Assembly: GCA_025667525.1 (NCBI GenBank)
Contig: CM046882.1
Location: forward strand, 545,488,630-545,552,629
Origin: Glebionis coronaria
Lineage: Eukaryota; Streptophyta; Magnoliopsida; Asterales; Asteraceae
Length of the DNA: 64,000 bases
Direction of reading: 5' to 3'
Under the pieces are notes generated by a model. It ran no database searches. It was not told where the DNA came from and worked only from the letters and a program-made list of their open reading frames with translations. Made by a program: the position numbers and the translations under genes. Positions 11,501 through 22,676 of this stretch are shown here, in pieces (positions within the stretch are counted from its first letter, which is position 1; every line of letters starts with the position of its first letter).

Positions 11501-12096
11501 TTTTAACCGAATATGACCGATTCTTGTCTGCAGTAATCTCGTGTGATGTGCTTACTACTGTAAATGTTAATTATTCGAATGAGCTTACATCCGCTATGAT
11601 TAATTGTGATGCTGTGAATATTTGTGAGGATATTTGTGATGATGTTTGTAATCTTTCTGTAAATGTTGCTGATACTGTAAATGAGGTAGATAATCATTCT
11701 TGTCACGAATCTAACGCTGAGTTTTTAAAGCTACAAGATTCCTACAATTTACTTTCAAAACGCTTTAATCAACTAGAACAACATTGTATATCTTTAGAAT
11801 TAAAACAACAAACTCAAAATGAGAATCTTTTGATATCAAATGTTTGTGAAAACGGTGTTGAGACTAGTGACAAGATGATTGCAATTGTTAAGACATTAGA
11901 GGAAGAAATCATGAGATTGAAGAGAGAGATATCATCAAAGGAAACATTAAAATTGGAACTAGAGGCTGCAGAGTCTAAAAACCAAGTCTTAGAAATTAGA
12001 CTATCGTCTGTTCTAGGGGAGATGGATCGGACAAGACAGGGATTATCCGCTCTTTATGGTTCACTAGAAGAACGCTTCGCTTTTAATGCGGCATAG
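8524..12096 (+). CDS. gag: Copia gag with zinc knuckle and long coiled-coil region
   Basis: ATG 8524 is the first ATG in the frame and gives a 1,190-residue product ending at TAG 12094-12096. Residues about 45-240 form the UBN2/gag-like domain (motifs LQALPHDIYRMV, KDLWERL, LYDLFDRF). A Gln/Pro/Tyr-rich stretch follows. A CCHC knuckle lies at residues 462-475 (CYNCKEEGHMSRDC). Beyond residue about 640 the protein is Leu/Glu/Lys/Asn-rich with heptad character, probably coiled coil. The same frame continues after the TAG for 1,275 bp, so the stop is either a recent nonsense mutation or a readthrough point. The role would be virus-like particle formation and RNA packaging. Confidence 0.85.
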   Translation: MNPNSLMPQMTSLTDISIITGTDSRPPMLIKEVFEAWQGRMMQYLKGKPTYGRLMVKSILNGPLDYGTIVANNVSRPREYEELTPAQQLIADADEKALQTLLQALPHDIYRMVSQYTVAKDLWERLKVLLQGTSLTKQERECQLYDLFDRFTYSPGETLHDYYFRFTTLMNDLNVYNLVIAPFQVNTKFLNTLPQAEWGEYITDVKLTRDLHKCNLDQIYAFLQQHEKHVIMHRSPRGMYPDSLALMANQPSLSHNNTPYILGHQAYHPSPYMTPTFPQYSILPQPPTSHQQQYRFNAPSPQYASQLHPANVAPYAQPSYSSYQENAAYPTSYPDQMSIPSTDYAAHPDQALYCDDEEVPVPVFQQGADPVEVLTTMSAYLTRTLSKRGYRGSAPTNNQLRNSSNSRQQATIENGRVMVQPIQPYQGRPSTSTNVRTVNPAPAPMVNNPPRANTGKLRMITCYNCKEEGHMSRDCKKPKRRRDGQWFAEKIYLVNAQAQGRELDEEELAFLADPGIAEQDVVTTQNAAYQADDLDAYDSDCDDFQSAKAALMATISSLGPEKRSEVLINTTDNTTDASIQPHQVVQASADSNESSVVSPSNEETNNDSNINVSPQTLSESQPGPSSHTPTPAQQDLVMVPATLLSQMNAALLETLAKNKNLTNELALSNEKVQTLELVPSSSVLTNLEYDHFRNKQMGHLQEIENLRANLSNELQEKELVVTNFQKLQTDYESLESKKNEMEINATNKIRSLDYLLLRQYAASQLVHLFDASFREFNLSRQKGLPPNPRYAKQALRHSPRLYNATQLGLALEPIVFPSDRTSKELVDEDRSYNSAKYPECDYFKLNKELAKTDFRIRFHMDKDLITAPTYILDEENPSTFPTLVNMEGRKEIPKDLPPVSTVWLNLQEINQYFTNFDKVILDRTTSNGLNAGEWAFEHMNEVFKTEINPFVESLKGIFASLKENLVFEIGEVQKVFYEMDTAYELQLVEKEKILTEYDRFLSAVISCDVLTTVNVNYSNELTSAMINCDAVNICEDICDDVCNLSVNVADTVNEVDNHSCHESNAEFLKLQDSYNLLSKRFNQLEQHCISLELKQQTQNENLLISNVCENGVETSDKMIAIVKTLEEEIMRLKREISSKETLKLELEAAESKNQVLEIRLSSVLGEMDRTRQGLSALYGSLEERFAFNAA

Positions 12097-13371
12097 CAAC
12101 AATCTTTTGTTGAACAACTGAACCAAAAGTGCGAGGAAATCTCTGATTTGAACATCCTGCTCATAGACAAAAATATGGTTTTGGCTGAGTTAAAGGAGAC
12201 ACTTCTTCTCACCCGACAAGAAGTTGTTGATAACTCAGCTACCGACTCTGCACCGTCCACTAGTGCTCCAACAACCAAGTCAGTAGTGCTTTATAAGAAT
12301 CCACTTCATAAGAGAAACCCGGTTACCTACGATGATTATATGAGGAATGCCATTAAGCATGTCGATCTTCTTAGGGATATTTTAGACGATCTTTATGCCT
12401 TAGATCCCTCAAGTAGCGACTATTATTCGGCTCATGAATATGTTAAGCGAGTTCAATATTGCCTAACATATTTGCAATACATAGGTACACTAGGTTCGGC
12501 ACTAATTAATAATAGGCCCATTGCTGTCACTCCATTTAATAAGACTCCAGGAGCGAAACCGTCATTGGCACAATCAAGTAAGACACATTTAAAATCTGTT
12601 GCTAATATTCCCACTTTGCCTTCTACAGGATTAAAAGAGACTACTAAGGCTAAAGGATCGCCACTCAAGAAAGCTAAGATCAAGTCCTCCACTAGTAGTG
12701 CCACAAAGAAGAAAGTAGAAGTTCACAATAGGAATGCTAGTTCAGTTTTAAATAAAAAGAATCATGTTAAGACTAAAAGCTCTGCGCCTGTGCAGCAGCC
12801 TAAACCATTCGTGAATTCTGATTTAAATTGTTGGAATTGTAATGAATGTATGTTTTCCCAGCGTCATGATTTGTGTCTGATTGATCACGTGAATGAAATG
12901 AATGCTATTAAGAATGGTCTTGAATGGAAGCCAACGGGTAGAACTCGTGCCCAAGTTGGCTGGCAATGGCGTCCCACTGGTAGGACCTTTACATTAGATG
13001 GAAAAATGTGCCCTTTAACTAGGAATGCATCCATTGAGGTTAGGTCTGAGCGTCCTTTAGTTAGGAACACTCGCACTCAAGTATGGAAACAGCGCCCTTT
13101 AATTAGGTCAGCCCCCACTATAGTGCCTATCAGTGCTGAAATACCTCAGGATTTAAGCCAAATAGAATCTACACCACCAATTAAGAAGAAAAGGAAGGCT
13201 AGGAAATCTAAGAAACCTAGAGTTAGCAAATCTAAGATTATTAAATCTGTACCTGCTAATAACAAGGAACACTCAGATTCCGATACCTCTACATTGTCTT
13301 TGTGTGGTGATATTTTCAGGTGGTCCAAATCATCCTGTGGTATTTGGACTCCGGTTGTTCAAAACATATGA
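12097..13371 (+). pseudogene. Continuation of copia gag frame beyond the TAG stop
   Basis: The gag frame is open from just after TAG 12094 to TGA 13369-13371. The first ATG here is 12175. It starts with more coiled-coil-like sequence, then a basic Lys/Ser/Thr region, a CWNCNEC motif near 12830, and a repeated W(K/R)PTGR pattern at about 12925-12990. It overlaps pol by 52-61 bp in a different frame; a -1 shift would join the two. I found no classic slippery heptamer in the overlap, so a simple indel is as likely as programmed frameshifting. Confidence 0.6.
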
Positions 13372-16300
13372 CCGGAAATCGCTCGATGCTCCGAAATTTC
13401 GTCAGCAAGTTTCTTGGTACGGTTAAATTTGGGAATGATCATATAGCAAAGATTATGGGGTATGGTGAATATCAGATTGGAAACGTGACGATTTCTAGGG
13501 TATACTATGTAGAAGGTCTTGGTCATAACTTATTCTCAGTAGGACAGTTTTGTGATTCCAACCTTGAGGTTGCTTTTCGACAACACACTTGTTTCATCCG
13601 CAACTTGGAAGGAAAAGATTTGTTGAAGGGATCTCGTGGTGCAAATCTTTATACTTTGTCCTTACAAGACATGATGGCCGCTTCTCCAGTATGTCTTCTC
13701 TCTAAAGCTTCTAAGACCAAGTCATGGTTATGGCATCGCATATTATCTCATCTTAACTTTGATGCTATTAATCATCTGGCTAAAAACGAATTAGTTCGTG
13801 GTCTTCCAAAGCTTAAATTTCACAAGGACCATTTATGTTCCGCGTGTTCAAGGGGGAAAAGCACCAAGAAATCTTACAAGCCCAAAGCTGAAGACACCAA
13901 TCAAGAAAAACTTCATCTTTTGCATATGGATCTTTGTGGACCGATGAGAACTGAAAGTGTGAGCGGTAAGAAATTCATTCTGGTAATTGTGGATGATTTC
14001 TCAAGGTTTACATGGGTTAGATTTCTACGTACAAAGGATGAAGCACCGAAGGCTATCATGACTTTTCTGAAGTTCATTCAGGTACGTTTGAATACCACTG
14101 TCCGCCGTATTCGTACAGACAATGGTACAGAGTTCGTCAACCAGACTCTTCGTGATTATTATGAAGGAGTTGGTATATCACATGAAACATCCGCTGCACG
14201 CACTCCACAACAAAACGGTGTCGTTGAAAGACGGAATCGTAAACTTATGGAAGCTGCTAGGACCATGCTTATCTATGCGAACGCTCCATTGTTCTTGTGG
14301 GCAGAGGCTATTTCTACTGCATGTTTCACCCAAAACCGTTCTATCATTCGGAAACGCCATGGAAAAACACCTTATGAGCTTCTACATGACCGCAAACCCG
14401 ATGTTTCATTTTTCCATGTGTTTGGTGCTCTGTGTTATCCAAACATGAATAGTGAGAACTTGGGTAAGCTTCAACCAAAAGCCGATATAGGTATTTTCAT
14501 TGGTTACTCACCGTCCAAAAGAGCATACCGAATCTATAACCGTCGTCTTGGCAAGATTGTAGAAACTATGGACGCAGATTTCGACGAGCTGACAGCGATG
14601 GCTTCTGAGCAACACAGCTCTGAACCCGCGCTTCATGAGATGGGAACCGGTGCTATAAGTTCCGGATTAGTTCCCAACAATCCTACTTCTACATCATTTT
14701 TACCACCAACAAGGCCCGAGTGGGATAAACTGTTTCAACCGTTGTTTGATGAATTCTTCGATCCCCCGACTGATGAAGTTCCAGCACCTGTAGTAATTGC
14801 TCCAATACCTGAAGTGGTTGCTCAAGCTAATGAACCTTTATCTAATGCATCTACAATTCACATTGAACCGGATGCACCTTCACCAAGTGATTCTCAAACT
14901 ACACCTGAATCATCACCCCTACTTGTGCCTAATGATGTGGAAGAGGATTCTACTGATCACGACTTGGAATATGCTCACTTGCAAGAGCTTCCTTTCTTTG
15001 GTGTAGCGATCCCTGAAAACCCTTCAGCCGCGTCTACCTCAGAAGAAGCTCCTTCTATTGTTCACTCCAGACCACCTAGGATTGAAAACCATAGCACTAA
15101 ATGGACAAAAGATCACCCAATTAGGAATGTCATTGGAGATCTAGATCGACCAGTCTCTACACGCCATCAACTACAAGAGAGTGCACTCTATTGTTACTTT
15201 GATGCATTTCTCTCTGAAGTTGAACCCAAAAATTGGCAGCAGGCTATGACCCAATCATCTTGGATTGAAGCTATGCAGGAGGAACTAAACGAATTCCAAC
15301 GACTTGAAGTATGGGAATTGGTTCCTCGCCCTGACAAGGTTAACATCCTTACTTTGTTATGGGTTTATAAGGTTAAACTTGATGAGATGGGTGCGGTATT
15401 GAAGAATAAAGCTAGATTGGTCGCTAGAGGATATAAACAAGCCTTGGGTATAGATTTTGAGGAATCTTTTGCTCCTGTGGCTAGATTGGAGGCGATTAGA
15501 CTATTCCTTGCGTTTGCTGCTCATATGAACATGATCGTCTATCAAATGGATGTGAAGACGGCATTTTTGAACGGTGAACTAAGGGAAGAAGTTTATGTTA
15601 GTCAACCGGATGGGTTCGTCAGCATGGAGTCTCCTAATCATGTGTACAAGCTTAAGAAGGCTCTTTATGGGTTGAAACAAGCTCCACGCGCGTGGTATGA
15701 TCTCCTGTCAACATATCTCATGTCGGAAGGCTTCTCCAAAGGCAAAGTGGACCCCACTCTATTTACTCTCAAGGAAGGCAACGACATGCTTCTGGTACAA
15801 ATTTATGTTGATGATATAATATTTGCTGCCACTAACATAGAATTGTCTAATCGATTTGAGAAGATAATGTCCACACGCTTTCAGATGTCGATGATGGGAA
15901 AAATTTCATTTTTCTTAGGATTACAGATTTCTCAGAATCCCAGAGGCATCTTTATTAATCAATCCAAATATGCTCTAGAATCTCTTAAGAAATATAACTT
16001 TGAAAATTGTGACCCCGTGGACACTCCAATGGTGGAGAAATCCAAGTTAGATGAAGATAGGAATGGGACTATTGTCGATCCAAAACTTTACCGTGGGATG
16101 ATCGGCACCCTTCTATATCTGACTGCTAGCAGGCCTGATTTGCAATTTGCTGTATGCATGTGTGCCCGATATCAGGCTCGGCCTACCGAAAAGCACCTAC
16201 ATGTAGTTAAAAGGATCTTTCGGTATCTAAAAGGAACACTTCATCGTGGTCTATGGTATCCGAAAGATTCCTCGATTGCTTTAATATCATACGCAGATGC

Positions 16301-16787
16301 CGATCATGCTGGATGTCAAGACACGAGGCGTAGCACTTCTGGATCTGTGCAACTCCTTGGAGATAGATTGATCAGTTGGTCTTCAAAAAGGCAGAAAAGC
16401 GCTGCAATATCAAGCACGGAGGCTGAATACATCGCCATGTCCGGTTGTTGTGCTCAAGTCCTTTGGATGAGATCACAATTAACTGACTACGGTCTTGGAT
16501 TTAACAAAATCCCGATGTATTGTGACAACAAGAGCGCCATTGCCCTTTGCTGCAACTATGTTCAACACTCCCGGGCCAAGCACATAGACATTCGCTACCA
16601 TTTCATTAAGGAGCAGGTGGAGAACAGAGTGATCGAGCTATGTTTTGTCACTACTGAGTACCAGCTGGCGGATATGTTCACCAAAGCCTTAGATCGAGGA
16701 CGAATCGAGTTCTTGATTGACAAGCTTGGCATGAAATCATTCACTCCAGCGACTCTCAAAGAGTTGGCAGAAGAATCAGCTGAATAG
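13320..16787 (+). CDS. pol: Copia pol: protease, integrase, reverse transcriptase, RNase H
   Basis: The frame is open from 13311 to TAG 16785-16787 (about 1,155 residues) with no in-frame ATG before the protease site. D10-S11-G12 is the aspartic protease active site ([11 protein letters not shown]). The GAG-pre-integrase HHCC zinc region follows at about 138-175. The integrase core has D204, D267 and E303, a correct D,D(35)E spacing. RT carries DVKTAFLNG and YVDD (829-832). RNase H has [16 protein letters not shown] and the ADMFTKAL end motif. All catalytic motifs look intact, so this may be the one functional enzyme source in the window. After the TAG, the frame hits TAA at 16794, so readthrough cannot reach the third ORF. 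Confidence 0.95.
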   Translation: MVQIILWYLDSGCSKHMTGNRSMLRNFVSKFLGTVKFGNDHIAKIMGYGEYQIGNVTISRVYYVEGLGHNLFSVGQFCDSNLEVAFRQHTCFIRNLEGKDLLKGSRGANLYTLSLQDMMAASPVCLLSKASKTKSWLWHRILSHLNFDAINHLAKNELVRGLPKLKFHKDHLCSACSRGKSTKKSYKPKAEDTNQEKLHLLHMDLCGPMRTESVSGKKFILVIVDDFSRFTWVRFLRTKDEAPKAIMTFLKFIQVRLNTTVRRIRTDNGTEFVNQTLRDYYEGVGISHETSAARTPQQNGVVERRNRKLMEAARTMLIYANAPLFLWAEAISTACFTQNRSIIRKRHGKTPYELLHDRKPDVSFFHVFGALCYPNMNSENLGKLQPKADIGIFIGYSPSKRAYRIYNRRLGKIVETMDADFDELTAMASEQHSSEPALHEMGTGAISSGLVPNNPTSTSFLPPTRPEWDKLFQPLFDEFFDPPTDEVPAPVVIAPIPEVVAQANEPLSNASTIHIEPDAPSPSDSQTTPESSPLLVPNDVEEDSTDHDLEYAHLQELPFFGVAIPENPSAASTSEEAPSIVHSRPPRIENHSTKWTKDHPIRNVIGDLDRPVSTRHQLQESALYCYFDAFLSEVEPKNWQQAMTQSSWIEAMQEELNEFQRLEVWELVPRPDKVNILTLLWVYKVKLDEMGAVLKNKARLVARGYKQALGIDFEESFAPVARLEAIRLFLAFAAHMNMIVYQMDVKTAFLNGELREEVYVSQPDGFVSMESPNHVYKLKKALYGLKQAPRAWYDLLSTYLMSEGFSKGKVDPTLFTLKEGNDMLLVQIYVDDIIFAATNIELSNRFEKIMSTRFQMSMMGKISFFLGLQISQNPRGIFINQSKYALESLKKYNFENCDPVDTPMVEKSKLDEDRNGTIVDPKLYRGMIGTLLYLTASRPDLQFAVCMCARYQARPTEKHLHVVKRIFRYLKGTLHRGLWYPKDSSIALISYADADHAGCQDTRRSTSGSVQLLGDRLISWSSKRQKSAAISSTEAEYIAMSGCCAQVLWMRSQLTDYGLGFNKIPMYCDNKSAIALCCNYVQHSRAKHIDIRYHFIKEQVENRVIELCFVTTEYQLADMFTKALDRGRIEFLIDKLGMKSFTPATLKELAEESAE

Positions 16788-18139
16788 TCGTGGTAAACTA
16801 TTCAGAGTATCCTTTGTTCGTGATCATGTATATTATCGTAAATATATAAAACACAAAAGAAAATACAAAAATATAAAACCAAGAAAAACCATAAAAAATA
16901 TAAAACCTAGAAAAACCATAAAAATTATAAAATCAAGAAAAACCAAAAATATTTTTCGTTTTAAATCGGGCATGTCTTTTAGTACGGTAATATTTACGGC
17001 CTTAGAAATGTCGATCAATATTGACACGGTGCCATAAATAGAGTCCGTATAAAAGTTGTACATTTTTAAAACATGCCCATTATGGCTTGTAGTTATTTCT
17101 GACTACAACCCGGTTTTCATATTAAAGTCACGTATTTCCTTGGAAAACGTTGGCTCAGAACGGGAATTAATTTTCTCGGGCGTGATTTACAAGCCAAATC
17201 ATGCAAAGGGATCAAGTTTACTTTATAACTTGGTCTAACACGAATTTGTATACGTCTCAGTGCATTAATTTGTTTAAATAAGAGAAATCTTATTGACACC
17301 ACGAATCAAACTTTTTCAAGAGATAAATTGGAAATGCTTTCATCAATATTTGACTCTTTAAACAATGACTACAGCTCTTTAAATAGAAAACGGGTCATCG
17401 TTTAAGGGGGAGAAAATATTAAAATCATCTTCGTCATTAAATTGATTTTCAAAAGTGATTGTGAAAATTAAGGGCTACATGGTAATTGAGTGGTTTTTGA
17501 TTTAGAAAACGACTTGTGTTCGTTCTAAGTGATAGGCATGGCTTTTAGATATTGGAGATATGCTAATAGATTGCGTTTGCTAAGTTGTGTAAGTTAAACA
17601 AGGGATAAGTGAAATGAAAAAGTTAGAAATAAAAAGGAAAAGAATAGATAATAGAGGGACTAAAGGTGATGTTTAATGAAACTAGTCAAAAAATTGACCT
17701 AAGTCAAAAAACAAAACACCCCGCCCCTCACTATTCCCATTCACTGTTTCTCCTTATCATTGCCGCCATTAACAAACTCTCACAAGCTTGAAGAATATCG
17801 ATTTTTAATCAATCCTTCCTGTTCTTTCGACTAAATAAGGTATATACATCAATATTTTAACTTCTAAATCCACTTTACTTATCATATAATTCTGTAAAAC
17901 AATGCTCAATTAATCAGTTTAATCCACTTAGGGTTTATGATTAAATTAGGGTTAATTAACTAGGGATTTGTGGTGGGTTTTGTGCAGATTAGTGTTAGAT
18001 GTTGTTTAAATGCCTTAGTTTGCCTTAGAAACTCACAAACGCGCTAGAATAATCATCTGAGTTTCGTTGATAAAAGTTCCGGATGAACATGGATTAAAAC
18101 TTCCGAATGAAGGATTTCTTCTGAAAAACTTCCGAATGA
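16788..18139 (+). other. Copia post-pol non-coding region with promoter/5'UTR-like segment
   Basis: No ORF is supported here. 16850-16950 holds A-rich imperfect repeats (AAAAACCATAAAAATATAAAACC). A PPT-like AAGGGGGAGAAAA lies at 17404-17416. From about 17700 the sequence becomes C/T-rich like a plant 5' UTR (ACCCCGCCCCTCACTATTCC), then reads AAATAAG/GTATATAC at about 17838, a good 5' splice site. The next strong acceptor is TTATCTTAAGCAG at 18713, four bases before ORF3's ATG. This suggests a spliced leader for ORF3 or a captured gene 5' end (inference). Confidence 0.45.
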
Positions 18140-18511
18140 GGAAGTTCCGAATGAAGGACTTCCGAATGAAGGAAGTTCCGAATGAAGAACTTCCGAATGA
18201 AGGAAGTTCCGAATGAAGAACTTCCGAATGAAGGAAGTTCCGAATGAAGAACTTCCGGATGAAGGAAGTTCCGAATGAAGAACTTCCGGATGAAGGAAGT
18301 TCCGAATGAAGAACTTCCGGATGAAGGAAGTTCCGAATGAAGAACTTCCGGATGAAGGAAGTTCCGAATGAAGAACTTCCGGATGAAGGAAGTTCCGAAT
18401 GAAGAACTTCCGGATGAAGGAAGTTCCGAATGAAGAACTTCCGGATGAAGGAAGTTCCGAATGAAGAACTTCCGGATGAAGGAAGTTCCGAATGAAGAAC
18501 TTCCAGATGAA
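18140..18511 (+). repeat. 31-bp tandem array of alternating inverted half-repeats before ORF3
   Basis: Twelve units start exactly every 31 bp (18140, 18171 ... 18481), with degenerate units from 18076 and to about 18576. Each unit is GGAAGTTC, an 8-base spacer CGAATGAA, GAACTTCC, and a 7-base spacer GGATGAA (GAATGAA in early units). GGAAGTTC and GAACTTCC are reverse complements, so every arm can pair with its neighbour on either side. A 188-codon - strand frame is a by-product. The core TTCCGAAT/TTCCGGAT also makes up the 8022-8386 array. Confidence 0.93.
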
Positions 18512-18716
18512 GAAGTTCCGAATGAAAGAATGTTCCGGATGAAGATGTTCCGAATGAGGAAAAGTTCCGGATGAAGAGTTTGATTATTATTGTTTGCATG
18601 CTATATATGTACTTGTTGTATTATATTATGAAATGTGTTATGCTTAGAAGTAAGAATGATATCTATCTATATGTTTTTGTGCATCAACCTTTCATGTCTT
18701 ATCTTAAGCAGATACA

Positions 18717-21700
18717 ATGACTAATCCAACAGTACAAGCAATCCAAGAATCTAGAGAAGCCGATATTGCTAAAGCACGAACCCTTAAGTTTATTCCCAAC
18801 AATTACCGGCTGAAGCAAGTCTCAAAATCCACTCACCATGGTTTTAAGGTCGCCATAGCCATCCTCGATAACTCTCACTTTAAGAACGCCCTTAGGAGTA
18901 CTGCCTCGGTGCCATATGAGTATATGTATGAATTTTGGGCTACCAAGGAAATCACTTCAAACAAGATCACCTTCACCATCGACAACAAGCAGCAGACACT
19001 CACAGTTTCAGACTTCCGTAAGATTCTTGGTATACGGGATACACCCAAAGGCATGTCATTCTCGAGGGATCCTACTAAAGATGAACTCGTGGAGTTATTT
19101 GACGCACTTGGATGTCCGGAAATACGAGTTGCGTCTGAGTTTACCACTGCTAAGGTAGGACAACCTTGGAGAGCATTGATGGGTATTCTCAGCAAATGTC
19201 TTACACCAAAAACGAGTGGCCATGATGCTTTGCGCAGTCCTATAATCAACCTCTTCTATGGCATGTACAAAGCTGCAAATTCAGATTATGCTTTGTTGAT
19301 ATGGGAAGAATTCACCTTTCAACTCTTCTACAACAAGAAGCTGAAGACAAACTTCTTTCCTTATCCTCGGTTTATTAAGCTTATCATAAATTATTTTATG
19401 AAGATTGATGCTACTATTGATAGGCGTGCAGCAGGTCGCTATCACACTGAAGAAGCTGATGATACTGTAGATCTGAGGCATGAAGGACCGTCTATTGGTG
19501 TGATTCCGGGTCCTATTCCTGATTACCTTCTATCTGAGAAAATCAAAGGTTCTGCTGATTACAAGCTACTGCAGATAGAAATCAAGAGGCTGAAAGCAAA
19601 CCTTCAAACTGGAGAAGACTCATCCACAACGGTTAAGAGTAAAGGTAAACGCAAACAACCAGCTGCGTTACCTGAACCCGAAACCAAGAAGAAGAAGACA
19701 GAGGGTAAGAAGGGAAAGGGTAAGGCTGATGAGATGCGTCTACGTGACGAAGAAGACATTGTTGATCCTACTCTTGATAAAACCGAGAAACAAATGATGA
19801 AGATTGCTATTTAAAGGAGTAGGAAAGATACTGGCGGTAGTGGTTCAGGTGCAAGGGTAGATATTGAGGATGAGTACGTAGAACCAGATGATGTTGATGA
19901 GTTTGGGTCACCTGAACATTATTCCACTTCGAAGGAGCCATCAATCCCTATTTCAGCAAGTGTGGAAAAGGAGTCTGTTGCTCCTACGATCATGGTGTCA
20001 ACTCAACCCTTAGCAACTCGACCTCCACCCATACAACCCTTACCAACCAGACCGGCTTCAACACCATTTCTTCCACCACCTATAATTCCCATCCTTAGCA
20101 CCGCAGTAACAACCGAGCCTCTTCAATCAACCCAGAGCAGCTCTGCAACATCTGCAATGGCTGCATTAGTGATGGCCGAAATGTTTGACAAACATGTGGA
20201 TACTCACAAACGAGAAATGGATGAACTTCGCCAAGAGTTGCAAAGACGAGCTCAAAGTGAAGAAGCATCTAGGAAAGCTCAAGAGGAGATGATTGCTAGG
20301 TTCGCTTCAGATATGGAGTTGACTCGAAAAGCACATGCAGAAGAACTGGCTCGGGTTAAGCAGGCTGAGGCTGATAAGCATGCTGCACGTATTACCAGAC
20401 TTCAAGCGATGAGGGATAAATATAAGGAGCAAAAAGAAGCACTTGAAGCCTCTGTGAAAGAAAGAGTGCAAGAATCCGTTGAATCCTTAATGCCTAAACT
20501 TCGTGATGAGTTGAAGACACTTGCTGCTGACAACTTGATGATCAAATCATCCAATCCTTCAGAAGCCGCCTACAAGATTGCTTATGACCTGACGGATTTT
20601 GAATTGAAGAAGATCCTTAAGGCTCGTATGGTGGAACTTGGGTCGTTTGATAAGTCTCGGATTCAACGGGCTCTATACAAATCCCTGAATGACGCTATCA
20701 AGGAGGATGATAGGTTATTCAAAACGTTTGGAAGTGTGGTACCTTATCACATTCTACCTGAAGAGGAAAGGGAAGAAAGTGAGCAGGAAGAGGGTACTGG
20801 TGAAGAGGAAGAGGAAGAAGAAGGAGAAGAAGAGGAGAAGGATGACGATGATGGTGATGATGAGGATAAGGATGAGGATGATGATGACGAGGATGAGGAT
20901 GATGACGATGGCGATGATGGTGGTGATGGGAATCAGGAGAGTGCTAGGGGTAGTAACGGGGATGACAATCAGGATGATGATGGGGGTGAACAGCCGAAAG
21001 AGGGAGACAAGGTTACCAACTCCAAGAAAACTGCTCAGACTGGAACCAAGTCCAAGAAAGATGCAGCGCAGAAGGACAAATCTACATCATCGGAATCAAG
21101 ACGAACTAAGTGGCGCCACGATGTGAATGCCACTACAGCGTCATCGGTTCCCGGTATCTCTATCGCTGTATCTTAACCTATTACCACTAACCCCATTAGT
21201 TCTGTTGTTATTGCTCCTGTGATTGCAGAATCAGTGACGGAACCCGAAGCTGCACAACACTCACCAGTTCACGACACTGCCGAAATGCCTGAAACTGAAC
21301 CAGTAGATGTTCGCACTTCTACTCCTCAACAACAAGCACAACAATCTACGGTTCCTGAACCAAGCACACGAGCCTAGGAAGACACGTTGGAGATAGACGA
21401 GTCTGCACCACCACAGGCTTGGATCACGGCAGTAGCACAATATGATCCGATCACAGACGCTGACAAAGATGTGTTGTATCTCCGTATCCGAAGTCCGATT
21501 GACTTATGTGCATTTCTTGCTCATGAGTATAAGACTTCGGTTACTCCATCCTTGGTGAAGAAAGCGCTGAAAGATAAGAGACTGCGTGCCAAAACCCGAT
21601 TAACCCGAATGGAGTTCGAGTACTATGCCGATGAGATCCTGAAGGCTCTGAATACCGTTCAACGGCCAGGACTTCATGAATCAGAAAGAGCTCCACCTCC

Positions 21701-22676
21701 AATGGATCCTGCTCAAGATAATCAGATTGCTCTTGACTTCTTCGTCACCAACGATCTTGTGTATCTACTGAAGGGGTCATCAAAGTACGCAACCTCCCTG
21801 ACCTTGCTGAAAGCTGCCAACTGGGGGTCAATACCCTTTATCGAGGAAAAGGTAAATCGACTCTGGGTCCCAAAAATGAATCGTAATTATGATATGTATG
21901 CTGTCATAGGTGCATCTCATTGGGACGAACGAGTCCGAAGGGCGTACAGGGGTTGCTGCTTGGTCAATTCTGGAAGCAATGTTAGATCCGACATCCGCAT
22001 CTCCAGCATCTTAGGAATGAAAACTGAAGCCAAGAACGGCTACTATCATGTGACGGAGATTCGCTTGAAAAGGGAGGATGACAGGGAATACAAAATCCAG
22101 CAGGGAGATTTTTCCATCATTCGCCTTGAGGATATCGAAGATATGCTGCTTCTGATGACCCGAGATCAACTCACACATATTCCTCGTGAAGACCTGATTG
22201 CTTTGAATACAGCACTTCGTATGTTCACACGAAGCGTTGTCATCAAGTCACGAGTTGAAGATCTTCAGTTGGGAGTCGAAAGCTATCAGAGGAAGCTCAA
22301 TTTAACCCGTCCTGTGAATCAAGTGCTACCTCAACATGTAGAAAGATGTCCCTATACCGGCATTTCTGTCCCGAATTACGGCATTTTCTACTTGAACAGT
22401 CGAGGTTTGATGAAGTTTATGAGGGTGGGGGAGCTCCACAAGTATAGTGATGGAACTCTTATACAAGTCAGAGGCAAGTTGGAGCATCTGAACTCGGGTG
22501 GGACTTTGCCAGAGATGACGGAGGATTGGCATCCGGGTTACCGGCAGATGGCGAAGTATGTGATCAAGAAGATCGATCAAAAGCTCCGTGAACGTAGATT
22601 GATGAGGAGCTTGGAAAGATTCGTGGGTGGAAGACCGTATTTAGTGCACCACAAGCTACTGCAACGATCCATCTAA
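18717..22676 (+). pseudogene. Copia third ORF (post-pol, Sirevirus-type extra ORF), three in-frame stops
   Basis: One frame runs from ATG 18717 to TAA 22674-22676 (1,320 codons) and is interrupted at TAA 19812, TAA 21174 and TAG 21375. No ATG restarts are needed, because the frame stays the same throughout. Part 1 (to residue about 290) is a folded-looking domain reminiscent of the plant mobile or transposase_32-like regions attached to some Sirevirus elements (tentative). It is followed by a Lys-rich stretch. Part 2 is Pro/Thr-rich, then an alanine/glutamate/arginine coiled coil (about 20160-20500), then a long Glu/Asp run (20760-20930). Part 3 (21390-22676) is a second globular domain of unknown function. 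I see no signal peptide or membrane helix, so envelope function is not supported. Confidence 0.7.

Noticed and set aside
12094..12102. TMV-type stop-codon readthrough signal
   Set aside because: The sequence after TAG is CAACAA, which does not fit CARYYA.
18140..18511. CRISPR-like or heat-shock-element array
   Set aside because: Spacers are identical, so not CRISPR. The GAA/TTC blocks do not have the nGAAnnTTCn spacing of heat-shock elements.
18033..18599. 188-codon - strand ORF
   Set aside because: It is a translation of the 31-bp array with no other support.
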